From the NCBI RefSeq assembly GCF_052857255.1, contig NC_135502.1:151155311-151219310 (forward strand): a DNA stretch of 64,000 nucleotides, in the 5' to 3' direction. The stretch's first letter is position 1. Each line of letters opens with the position of its first letter. Below, in pieces: positions 38,659 through 48,837 of the stretch. Under the pieces are notes generated by a model. That model was not told the origin of the DNA. It made no database searches and saw nothing but the letters and a program-made list of their open reading frames with translations. The stretch comes from Amblyomma americanum (lineage: Eukaryota; Arthropoda; Arachnida; Ixodida; Ixodidae). The translations under genes and the position numbers were made by a program.

Positions 38659-41430
38659 ATGTCAGTAATGTACACAAACATCTGCAGTTATTTATCAAAA
38701 AAAGAGGCCATTGAAACCCTCCTTCATGACAACGACACCGACATTGCCATTTTCACAGAATCGTGGCTGAATTCTGACGTTGATAACAGCGAGTTACTTG
38801 ACGATGAAAACTTATTCACTATTCATAGGCTTGATAGGGTTGGGCGCAGAGGAGGCGGAGTGCTGGTTTTTGTAAAATCTAGTATACCTTCATTTCCAGT
38901 CAAGATTACTTGTAGCCACGAAATAACATGCGTCCGAATATCTCTACCTTCTAGCACTGTTATCCTCACAGCTTGCTACCGTGCGCCTGATTCCGATAGT
39001 ACCTTTGTTGACGATCTTTGCAGTGTCCTTTCAAACTTGCATTTTCGCTTTCCAAATGCTGAACATGTGGTCTGTGGGGATTTCAACTTCCCAGACATTG
39101 ACTGGAACAATCTGTATGCACCTTCTCGTCAGTCCAACGAATTTCTTGACATGGTACTCACATTTAACCTCATGCAAACAGTTAAAATAGCAACCCGGGG
39201 CACTAATATTCTTGACCTTATCCTGGTATCAAATCCAGATTTTATCCGGTCACTGTCATGTGTTGATTTCCTCAGTGATCATAAATTGCTGTTGTGTGAT
39301 CTTTCTATTCCAATCCCCATGAAACAACCGTCAATAAAATACATACGTAGTTACAAAAGAGCCGATTTCGCTAAGATTAATTCCGAGCTTAATAAGTATT
39401 TTCCGTACATCCTAAATTCTTCTCCTGCTCGAACAATAGATCAAAACTGGCTACTCTATAAAAATAAAATTTTATCGCTTATTGATGCTTACGTTCCCCT
39501 CATACGTATTCGTGGTGATGCTAGGAAACCGTGGTATTCCAACACACTAAGAAGACTATCGAATAAAAAGAAACGCCTCTACCGTGAAGCGAAAAATTCT
39601 ACTTTCGCTTCTAAATGGCAAAAATACCTGGCATGTCTTCACCAATATACACGGTTATTACGACACAGTAAAAAGAAATTCTTTCATCAGGACTTGAAGA
39701 ACATTATTCGTAATAATCCAAAGAAATTTTGGTCCATACTGGCACCACACACTCACCGTTCACGAGACATCACCTTGTTTGACGAACGTGGTGCATCTGT
39801 TCCCACAGAACTCCGCTCAGATACAATGAATTCATATTTTTCATCGGTGTTCACCCATGAGCCCCCTCAAAATATACCACCAGTTACCAATTCAAATTTT
39901 CCTCAAATGCCCCCCATTCACATTGCAGCGGAAGGCATTGTGAAAATAATTGATGGGCTTAAAACGTCGAAAGCACCAGGCCCTGATGGAATTCCTGCAA
40001 AATTTCTTAAGAGCACTAAGGAAAGTTCTAGCCTATTCCTTCAAGTTATTTTCGAGCAGTCATTGACTACGGGTTTGCTTCCGAAAGACTGGAAAATAAG
40101 CAAAGTTGTGCCGGTGTTTAAAGCAGGTAACAGATCAGATCCCTCAAATTATCGCCCAATATCTCTTACATGCATTGCCTGTAAGCTTCTAGAGCACGTC
40201 ATATATTCACATGTTGCATCACACCTCGATCAGAACAATTTCTTTTTTACTAAGCAGCATGGTTTCCGTTCCGGTTTTTCGTGTGAAACTCAGCTATTTG
40301 AATTTACCACTGACCTCCACTTAAATATGGACTCTTCATTCCAAACTGACATTATCTTTTTAGATTTTTCTAAAGCCTTCGATCGCGTGCCCCATCTTCG
40401 CCTCATGTCTAAACTCTCCGGACTGTCCATTGATCCTCTCGTTTTATCATGGATACATTGCTTTTTAACAGGTCGCTCCCAATACACAGTAATCGACAAT
40501 CATCCTTCAGGCACTACTAACGTTATCTCTGGCGTTCCCCAAGGTTCCGTTCTTGGCCCACTTCTTTTTCTAATCTTCATTATTGACCTTCCTTCCGGTG
40601 TTTCATCCACTATTCGGCTTTTTGCGGATGATTGCATCCTTTATCGTCGCATTGTCACTAACAGGGATCAACTATCGCTTCAGAACGACTTACACATAAT
40701 AGAACGGTGGTGTTCCGACTGGCTTATGCAGCTGAATGTCTCAAAGTGCCAATTCATGCAAGTATCGCGAAAACGTTCCAACATCAGATCTGCATATTCA
40801 CTCCTGTCAAACACGGTAACCCAAGTCCAATCATATCGGTACCTTGGAATCACCATCTCCAGCAAATTAACCTGGTCGGAACACATCTTATATCTAGCAT
40901 CTAGAGCATCAAAATCACTTGGCCTCATCCGAAGATCCCTGTACCTAGCCCCTCCTTCTGTTCGAAAATTAGCATACGAAACATTCACCCGTACCATACT
41001 TGATTATGCAGCGGCTATATGGAATCCTCACCAAGCATACTTAATTAACACCTTAGAAGCCGTTCAAAACAGAGCAGCCCGTTTTATATCCTCAAATTAC
41101 AATAGACACAGCAGTATCACCAGTATTAAATCTTCACTTAACATCCCGCCACTAGAGCTCCGACGGAAAATCGCACGACTCTGCCTCTTTCATAAGTTAT
41201 ATTACAATTTTCCTGATCTTCGTGACACATTATTACTAGCTCCCATCAGAACATCGCGCCGCCTGTTTAACCTCCTCAGCATTCAACGTATACATGGATC
41301 GACCTTGGCATTTAATAAATCTTTTCTTCCAACTGCAATAGAAAATTGGAACCTGCTACCCGACTACATTGTTAACGAGCGCGACGCTACTAAATTTCGA
41401 CAGGCATTAATTAATCACTGTACTGAATAA
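38659..41430 (+). CDS. Retrotransposon ORF2: APE-type endonuclease and reverse transcriptase
   Basis: This 923-residue polyprotein would nick the target and prime reverse transcription there. Endonuclease (about 1-225): Asn7, Glu34 in TESW, GDFN at 140-143 and SDH at 206-208 are the expected catalytic residues. RT (about 420-720): APGPDG (439-444), NYRPISL (497-503), QHGFRSG (533-539), FLDFSKAFD (567-575, catalytic Asp569), GVPQGSVLGPLL (625-636) and FADD (655-658, catalytic Asp pair). The C-terminal ~190 residues have the YRYLGI and RAARFI-type motifs usual in CR1/L2/Jockey LINEs; no RNase H domain was recognised. It is intact in length, but residue 642 is Ile where copy 1 and the family usually have Asn (FINDLP), which may impair RT. 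The first ATG of the open frame was used; a slightly earlier non-ATG extension is possible. Confidence 0.93.
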   Translation: MSVMYTNICSYLSKKEAIETLLHDNDTDIAIFTESWLNSDVDNSELLDDENLFTIHRLDRVGRRGGGVLVFVKSSIPSFPVKITCSHEITCVRISLPSSTVILTACYRAPDSDSTFVDDLCSVLSNLHFRFPNAEHVVCGDFNFPDIDWNNLYAPSRQSNEFLDMVLTFNLMQTVKIATRGTNILDLILVSNPDFIRSLSCVDFLSDHKLLLCDLSIPIPMKQPSIKYIRSYKRADFAKINSELNKYFPYILNSSPARTIDQNWLLYKNKILSLIDAYVPLIRIRGDARKPWYSNTLRRLSNKKKRLYREAKNSTFASKWQKYLACLHQYTRLLRHSKKKFFHQDLKNIIRNNPKKFWSILAPHTHRSRDITLFDERGASVPTELRSDTMNSYFSSVFTHEPPQNIPPVTNSNFPQMPPIHIAAEGIVKIIDGLKTSKAPGPDGIPAKFLKSTKESSSLFLQVIFEQSLTTGLLPKDWKISKVVPVFKAGNRSDPSNYRPISLTCIACKLLEHVIYSHVASHLDQNNFFFTKQHGFRSGFSCETQLFEFTTDLHLNMDSSFQTDIIFLDFSKAFDRVPHLRLMSKLSGLSIDPLVLSWIHCFLTGRSQYTVIDNHPSGTTNVISGVPQGSVLGPLLFLIFIIDLPSGVSSTIRLFADDCILYRRIVTNRDQLSLQNDLHIIERWCSDWLMQLNVSKCQFMQVSRKRSNIRSAYSLLSNTVTQVQSYRYLGITISSKLTWSEHILYLASRASKSLGLIRRSLYLAPPSVRKLAYETFTRTILDYAAAIWNPHQAYLINTLEAVQNRAARFISSNYNRHSSITSIKSSLNIPPLELRRKIARLCLFHKLYYNFPDLRDTLLLAPIRTSRRLFNLLSIQRIHGSTLAFNKSFLPTAIENWNLLPDYIVNERDATKFRQALINHCTE

Positions 41431-41672
41431 AAGACACTTCTCAAACTTCACCCAGTTAACATATTATTTTTCTTGTTGTTGTTGTAGTTGTTACCGCCTA
41501 ATTCAGCCTTGTGCCCTTCATTATTGACCAACGTTGTATTGTGATGTATCGTTTTTCATTTTATTGTATTGCATTATGTTTTGTTGTATTAACGTATTAT
41601 TCTTAGTTGCATTTGCTTTGTCCCCCCCCCCCTTATGTAATGCCTCAACAGAGGCCTTTAAGGGTATAATAA

Positions 41673-41702
<30 letters not shown>
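41431..41702 (+). other. Retrotransposon 3' UTR with terminal hairpin and (ATG)10 tail, copy 2
   Basis: This is the same 3' end as in the left copy, with the hairpin GCCTC-AACA-GAGGC at 41642-41655. The C-run is 11 against 9 and the tail has ten ATG units against nine. These are the only length differences found between the two elements, and both are in slippage-prone sequence. Confidence 0.82.
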
Positions 41703-41705
<3 letters not shown>

Positions 41706-44142
41706 TATTTCGACTTTTTAGTTCAGTTTGTTGGTTTTGTTCTTTATGGCTGCATTGCTCATGTGAACGCCTGGATTACCGATAACGACCTGAAAACGCT
41801 GAACAGATGTAACTCTGAGAGTTACGATATTACAAGCAACATCGAGCAACACGGCATCAAGCCCTGTGCGAACAGGCCACCGCTGTCCACGGCCCTCGGT
41901 GTAACATGGGAGCCGCTGCGACATCGACGCCAAACTGCTTTAAACAGATTCACGCTCCGTTAATCGGAACGGGGCATGGTGGCGCGGTAAGCGAGATGAC
42001 GTTGAGCAACTATTTCGTCTTTTCAGTTCTGATTGTTGGTTTTGTTCCACCTGGCTGCATTGCTCATGAGAAGGCCTGGATTACCGACACCGACCTGAAA
42101 CGCTGAATAGATGTAACTCCGAGAGTTACGTTGCTACAAGGAACATCGAGCAACACGGCATCAGCCCCTGAGGGAACAGTCCACCGCTGTACACGGGCCT
42201 CAGAATAACATGGGAGCCGCTGCGACATGGACGCCAAACTGCTTTATACAGAGTCACGCTCCGTTTTCCGGAACGGGGCATGGTGGCGCGCTGAGCGAGA
42301 TGACGTTGAGCAACTATTTCGTCTTTTTGGTTCAGATTGTTGGTCTTGTTCTACATGGCTGCATTGCTCACGAGAACGCCTGGATTACCGACAGCGACCT
42401 GAAAACGCTGAACAGATGTAATACCGAGAGTTACGATGCTACAAGGAACATCGAGCAACACGGCATTAGCCCCTGTGGGAACGGTACACTGCTGTCCACG
42501 GCCCTCGGAGTAACATGGGAGCCGCTGCGACATCGAAGTAATACTGCTTAAAACTGAGTCACGCTCTGTACATCTGAACAGGGCATGGTGGCACCGTGAG
42601 CGAGATGACGTTGAGGAACTATTTCTTCTTTTTGGTTCAGATTGTTGGCTTTGTTCTACTTGGCTGCATTGCTCCTGAGAACGCCTGGATTCCCGACCAC
42701 GACCTGAAGACACTAAACAGACGTAACTCCGAGAGTTACGATGCTACAAGGAACATCGAGAAACGCGGCATCTCCCCTGTGGGAACAGTACACCGCTGTC
42801 CCCGGCCGTCGTAGTAACATGGGAGCCGCTGACACATCGACGTCAAACTGCTTTAAACAGAGTCACTCACCGTTCATCGGAACGGGGCATGGTGGCACCG
42901 TGAGCGAGATGACGTTGAGGAACTATTTCGTCTTTTTGGTTCAGATTGTTGGTTTTGTTCCACCTGGCTGCATTGCTAATGAGAACTCCTGGATTGCCGA
43001 CCACGACCTGAAAACACTAAACAGACGTAACTCCGAGAGTTACGATGCTACAAGGAACATCGAACAACGTGGCATCAGCCCTTGTGGGAACAGTCCACCG
43101 CTGTCACTGGCCCTCGGAGCAACATGGGAGCCGCTGCGACATCGACGTCAAACTGCTTTAAACAGAGTCAAGCTCCGTTCATCGGAACGGGGCATGGTGG
43201 CGCCTTGAGCGAGATGACGTTGAGCAACTATTTCGTCTTTTTGGTTCAGATTGTTGGTCTTGTTCTACCTGGCTGCATTGCTCACGAGAACGCCTGGATT
43301 ACCGACAGCGACCTGTAAACGCTGAACAGATGTAATACCGAGAGTTACTATGCTACAAGGAACATCGAGCAACACGGCATTAGCCCCTGTGGGAACGGTA
43401 CACTGCTGTCCACGGCCCTCGGAGTAACATGGGAGCCGCTGCGAAATCGACGTAATACTGCTTAAAACAGAGTCACGCTCTGTACATCTGAACAGGGCAT
43501 GGTGGCACCGTGAGCGAGATGACGTTGTAGAACTATTTCTTCTTTTTGGTTCAGATTGTTGGCTTTGTTCTACTTGGCTGCATTGCTCATGAGAACGCCT
43601 GGATTCCCGACCACGACCTGAAGACACTAAACAGACGTAACTCCGAGAGTTACGATGCTACAAGGAACATCGAGAAACGCGGCATCTGCCCCTGTGGGAA
43701 CAGTACACCGCTGTCCCCGGCCGTCGTAGTAACATGGGAGTCGCTGCAACATCGACGTCAAACTGCTTTAAACCGAGTCACTCACCGTTCATCGGAACGG
43801 GGCATGGTGGCACCGTGAGCGAGATGACGATGAGGAATTATTTCGTCTTTTTGGTTCAGATTGTTGGTTTTGTTCCACCTGGCTGCATTGCTCATGAGAA
43901 CTCCTGGATTGCCGACCGCGACCTGAAAACATTAAACAGACGTAACTCCGAGAGTTACGATGCTACAAGGAACATCGAACAACGCGGCATCAGCCCTTGT
44001 GGGAAGAGTCCACCGCTGTCACTGGCCCTCGGAGCAACATGGGAGCCGCTGCGACATCGACATCAAACTGCTTTAAACAGAGTCAAGCTCCGTTCATCGG
44101 AACGGGGCATGGTGGCGCCTTGAGCGAGATGACGTTGAGGAA

Positions 44143-44313
44143 TAATAATAATAATTGGTTTTTTGGGAAAGCAAATGGCGCAGTATCTGTCTCATATATC
44201 GTTGGACACCTGAACCGCGCCGTAAGGGAAGGGATAAAGGAGGGAGTGAAAGAAGAAAGGAAGAATAGGTGACGTAGTGGACGGCTCCGCAATAATTTCG
44301 ACCACCTGGGGAT
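44143..44313 (-). mobile_element. SINE-like fragment 5 (5'-truncated, subtype b)
   Basis: This copy shares GGGAAAGCAAATGG with fragment 4 and lies 15,673 bp to its right, within the 26.5-29.6 kb block that is repeated at 42.2-45.2 kb. Its insertion point between TTGAGGAA and AACTATTTCG is identical to the others. Confidence 0.75.
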
Positions 44314-46140
44314 AACTATTTCGTAATTTTGGTTCAGATTGTTGGCTTTGTTCTACCTGGCTGCATCGGTCGCGAGAACGCCTGGATTACTCACAGCGAC
44401 CTGAAAATGCTGAACAGATGTAATACCGAGAGTTACGATGCTACAAGGAACATCGAGCAACATGGCATCAGCCCCTGTGGGAACGGAACACTGCTGTGCA
44501 CGGCCCTCGGAGTAACATGGGAGCCGCTGCGACATCGACGTCAAACTGCTTTAAAAAGAATCACGCTGCATTCATCGGAAGGGGGAAAATTTTACACCGT
44601 TTGCGAGATGACGTTGAGGAACTATTTCGTCTTTTCAGTTCAGATTGTTGGTTTTGTTCCACCTGGCTGCATTGCTCATGCTCATGAGAAGGACTGGATT
44701 ACCGACACCGACCTGAAACGCTGAATAGATGTAACTCCGAGAGTTACGATGCTACAAGGAACATCGAGCAACACGGCATCAGCCCCTGAGGGAACAGTCC
44801 ACCGCTGTGCACGGCCCTCGGAGTAACATGGGAGCCGCTGCGACATCGACGTCAAACTGCTTTAAAAAGAATCACGCTGCATTCATCGGAACAGGGAAAA
44901 TTTTACACCGTTTGCGAGATGACGTTGAGGAACTATTTCGACTTCTTAGTTCAGATTGTTGGTTTTGTTCTATCTGGCTGCATTGCTCATGTGAACGCCT
45001 GGATTACCGATAACGACCTGAAAACGTTGAACAGATGTAACTACGAGAGTTACGATATTACAAGCAACATCGAGCAACGCGGTATCATGCCGTGTGCGAA
45101 CAGTCCACCGCTGTCCGCGGCCCTCGGAGTAACAAGGGAGCCGCTGCGACATCGACGCCAAACTGCTTTAAACAGATTCACGCTCCGTTAATCGGAACGG
45201 GGCATGGTGGCGCGGTGAGCGAGATGATTTTGAGCAACTATTTCGTCCTTTTGGTTCAGATTGTTGGTTTCGTTCTACCTGGCTGCATTGCTCACGAGAA
45301 CGCCTGCATTATCGACAGCGACCTGAAAACGCTGAACAGATGTAATACCGAGAGTTACGATGCTACACGGAACACCGAGAAACACGGCATTAGCCCCTGT
45401 GGGAACAGTTCTCGGAGGAACATGGGAGCTGCTGCGACATCGACATCAAACTGCTTTAAAAAGCATCACGCTGCGTTTATCGGAACGGGGAAAATTTTTC
45501 AATTTTTCACCGTGAGCGAGATGATGTTGAGGAAGTATTTCGCCTTTTTAGTTCAGATTGTTGGTTTTGTTCTATCTGGCCGCATTGCTCATGTGAACGC
45601 CTGGATTACCGACAGCGACCTGAAAACGCTGAACAGATGTAACTCCGAGAGTTACGATGCTACAAAGAACATCGAACAACACGGCATCAAGCCCTGTGGG
45701 AACAGTCTACCGCTGTCCACGGACCTCGGAGTAACATGGGAGCTGCTGCGACATCGACATCAAACTGCTTTAAAAAGCATCACGCTGCGTTTATCGGAAC
45801 GGGGAAAATTTTTCACCGTGAGCGAGATGACGTTGAGGAAGTATTTCGTCTTTTTGGTTCAGGTTGTTGGTTTTGTTCTAACTGGCTGCATTGCTCATGA
45901 GAACGCCTGGATTACCGACAGCGACCTGAAAACGCTGAACAGATGTAACACCGAGAGTTACGATGCTACAAGGAACACCGAGCAACACGGCATCAGCCCC
46001 TGTGGGAACGGTACACTGCTGTCCCCAGCCATTGGAGAAACATGTGAGCCGCTGCGACATCGACATCAAACTGCTTTAAAAAGAATCACGCTGCTTTCAT
46101 CGCAACGGGGAAAATTTTACGCCGTTTGCGAGATGACGCT

Positions 46141-46150
46141 GAGGAACTAT
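46141..46150 (+). other. Empty retrotransposon target site in paralogous block
   Basis: The flanks are continuous here: TGACGCTGAGGAACT is followed directly by ATTTCGACTTTTTAGTTCAG. The left side has the private variants of the 5' flank of both elements (CTTTCATCGCAACGGGG, GCCGTTTGCGAGATGACGC). The right side has those of the 3' flank (TTCAGTTTGTTGG, TTCTTTATGGCTGC). It is therefore the uninterrupted ancestor-type version of the filled sites at 31,062 and 37,282. Confidence 0.93.
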
Positions 46151-48193
46151 TTCGACTTTTTAGTTCAGTTTGTTGGTTTTGTTCTTTATGGCTGCATTGC
46201 TCATGTGAACGCCTGGATTACCGATAACGACCTGAAAACGCTGAACAGATGTAACTCTGAGAGTTACGATATTACAAGCAACATCGAGCAACACGGCATC
46301 AAGCCCTGTGCGAACAGGTCACCGCTGTCCACGGCCCTCGGTGTAACATGGGAGCCGCTGCGACATCGACGCCAAACTGCTTTAAACAGATTCACGCTCC
46401 GTTAATCGGAACGGGGCATGGTGGCGCGGTAAGCGAGATGACGTTGAGCAACTATTTCGTCTTTTTGGTTCAGATTGTTGGTTTTGTTCTACCTTGCTGC
46501 ATTGCTCACGAGAACGCCTGGATTACCGACAGCGACCTGAAAACGCTGAACAGATGTAATACCGAGAGTTACGATGCTACAAAGATCATCGAGCAACACG
46601 GCATCAGCCCCTGTGGGAACAGTTCTCGGAGTATCATGGGAGCCGCTGCGACATCGACATCAAACTGCTTTAAAAAGCATCACGCTGCGTTTAACGGAAC
46701 GGGGAAAATTTTTCACCGTGAGCGAGATGATGTTGAGGAAGTATTTCGCCTTTTTAGTTCAGATTGTTGGTTTTGTTCTACCTGGCTGCATTGCTCACCA
46801 GAACGCCTGGATTACCGACAGCGACCTGAAAACGCTGAACAGATGTAATACCGAGAGTTACGATGCTACAAGGAACATCGAGCAACACGGCATGAGCCTC
46901 TGTGGGAACAGTACACCGCTGTTCCCGGCCGTCGTAGTAACATGGGAGCCGCTGCAACATCGACGTCAAACAGCTTTAAACCGAGTCACTCACCGTTCAT
47001 CAGAACGGGGCATGGTGGCACCATGAGCGAGATGACGTTGAGGAACTATTTCGTCTTTTTGGATCAGATTGTTGGCTTTGTTCTGCCTGGCTGTATTGCT
47101 TATAAGAACGCCTGGATTCCCGACCACGACCTGAAGACACAAAACAGATGTAACTCCGAAAGTTACGATGCTACAAGGAACATCGAGAAACGCGGCATCT
47201 GCCCCTGTGGGAACAGTACACCGCTGTCCCCGGCCGTCGTAGTAACATGGGAGCCACTGCAACATCGACGTCAAACTGCTTTAAACCGAGTCACTCACCG
47301 TTCATCGGAACGGGGCATGGTGGCACCATGAGCAAGATGACGTTGAGGAACTATTTCGCCTTTTTGTTTCAGATTGTTGGTTTTGTTCTACCTGGCTTTA
47401 TTGCTCATGAGAACGCCTGGATTACTGACAGCGACCTGAAAACGCTGAACAGATGTAATACCGAGAACTACGATGCTACAAGGAACATCGAGCAACACGG
47501 CATGAGCCCCTGAGGGAACAGTCCACCGCTGTACACGGGCCTCGGAGTAACATGGGAGCCGCTGCGACATCGACGTCAAACTGCTTTAAACAGAGTCACG
47601 CTCCGTACATCGGAACGGGGCATGGTGGCCCCGTGACCGAGATGACGTTGAGGAACTATTTCGTCTTTTTGGTTCAGATTGTTGGTTTTGTTCCACCTGG
47701 CTGCATTGCTCATGAGAACTCCTGGATTACCGACCACGACCTGAAAACACTAAACAGACGTAACACCGAGAGTTACGAAGCTACAAGGAACATCGAGCAA
47801 CACGGCATGAGCCCCTGTGGGGACAGTTCTCGGAGTAACATGGGAGCCGCTGCGACATCGACGTAAAACTGCTTAAAACACTCACGCTCTGTACATCTGA
47901 ACGGGGCATTGTGGCACCGTGAGCGAGATGACGTTGAGGAACTATTTCGTATTTTTAGTTCAGATTGTTCGTTTTGTTAAACCTGGCTGCATTGCTCATG
48001 AGAACGCCTGGATTCCCGACCACGACCTGAAGACACTAAACAGACGTAACTCCGAGAGTTACGATGCTACAAGGAACATCGATAAACGCGGCATCTGCCC
48101 CTGCGGGAACAGTACACCGCTGTGCACGGCCCTCGGAGTAACATGAGAGCCGCTGCGACATCGACGTCAAACTGCTTTAAACCGAGTCACTCA

Positions 48194-48209
48194 CCGTTCA
48201 TCGGAACGG
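48194..48209. other. Representative dyad in the monomer: CCGTTC-ATCG-GAACGG
   Basis: This is a perfect 6-bp inverted repeat with a 4-base spacer, present in every monomer that carries the CCGTTCATCGG version and imperfect in those with CCGTACATCGG. It lies just before the GAGATGACGTTGAGG segment. A protein-binding or structural role is possible but not shown. Confidence 0.6.
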
Positions 48210-48244
48210 GGCATGGTGGCACCATGAGCGAGATGGCGTTGAGG

Positions 48245-48549
48245 AACTCTGTCGTCTCTTTGGTTGAGATTGTTGGCTTTGTTCTACCTGGCTGCATTGC
48301 ACTAGAGAACGCCTGGATTCCTCACCACGACCCGAAAACACTAAACAGGCGTAACTCCGAGAGTTACGATGCTACAAGGAACATCGAGGAACGCGGCATT
48401 AGACCCTGTGGGAACTGTACACTGCTGTCCACGGCCCTCGGAGTAACATGGCAGCCGCTTCGACATCGACGTCAAACTGCTTTAAACGGAGTCACGCTCC
48501 GTATATCGGAACGGGGCATGGTGGCCCCGTGACCGAGATGACGTTGAGG
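48245..48549 (+). repeat. Representative 305-bp (long-class) satellite monomer
   Basis: This is a full-length monomer from AACTCTGTCG to the base before the next AACTATTTCG. It contains the 20-bp segment between GGGAACTGT and CGGAG that the short class lacks. It also shows the perfect inverted repeat ACGGAG-TCACG-CTCCGT at 48486-48502. Confidence 0.9.
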
Positions 48550-48837
48550 AACTATTTCGTCTTTTTGGTTCAGATTGTTGGTTTTGTTCCACCTGGCTGC
48601 ATTGCTCATGAGAACTCCTGGATTACCGACAGCGACCTGAAAACGCTGAACAGATGTAATACCGAGAGTTACGATGCTACAAGGAACATCGTGCAACACG
48701 GCATTAGCTCCTGTGGGAACAGTTTTCGGAGTAACATGGGAGCCGCTGCGACATCGACGTCAAACTGCTTTAAATAGAGTCACGCTCCGTACATCGGAAC
48801 GGGGCATGGTGGCACCGTGACCGAGATGACGTTGAGG
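48550..48837 (+). repeat. Representative 288-bp (short-class) satellite monomer
   Basis: Here GGGAACAGT is followed by only three bases before CGGAGTAAC, instead of twenty, a 17-bp difference that accounts for the whole length gap to the 305-bp class. Short and long monomers alternate in fixed order within each higher-order repeat. Confidence 0.9.

Larger units (their letters stand above)
37283..41702 (+). mobile_element. APE-type non-LTR retrotransposon, copy 2, both ORFs open
   Basis: This 4,420-bp copy has the same architecture and insertion nucleotide as the left copy. It is longer by two C residues in the 3' UTR C-run and by one ATG in the tail (ten repeats). ORF1 and ORF2 are uninterrupted. 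The 5' end begins exactly at the start of a 288-bp 5' monomer, so the element may be full length or may have lost further upstream monomers. It arose by duplication of the satellite segment, not by a separate retrotransposition. Confidence 0.93.
35950..42174 (+). repeat. 6.22-kb segmental tandem duplication, right copy (contains retrotransposon 2)
   Basis: This is the second half of the tandem pair. It ends near 42,170, where the sequence passes into the block related to 26.5 kb (CCCTGAGGGAACAGTCC and CAGAATAACATGGG shared with about 26,490-26,540). Fifteen substitutions plus length changes in one C-run and the ATG tail were noted between the two embedded elements. This corresponds to roughly 0.3% divergence and so a recent duplication. 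Confidence 0.86.
42175..46440 (+). repeat. Diverged copy of the 26.5-31.06 kb block
   Basis: From 42.2 to 45.24 kb this matches 26.5-29.57 kb at an offset of 15,673-15,674 bp (26536/42210, 28324/43997, 28656/44329, 29418/45092). Then it skips about 595 bp (two monomers) and matches 30.16-31.06 kb at an offset of about 15,078. It ends with the empty insertion site and the 3' flank type. It thus has the SINE fragment but not the retrotransposon. Confidence 0.85.

Noticed and set aside
45092..46405. A 437-codon open frame in satellite suggesting a tandem-repeat protein gene
   Set aside because: It spans monomers of the variant that happens to lack the stop. The same positions carry stops in sister blocks, and no start, splice or domain evidence supports a gene.
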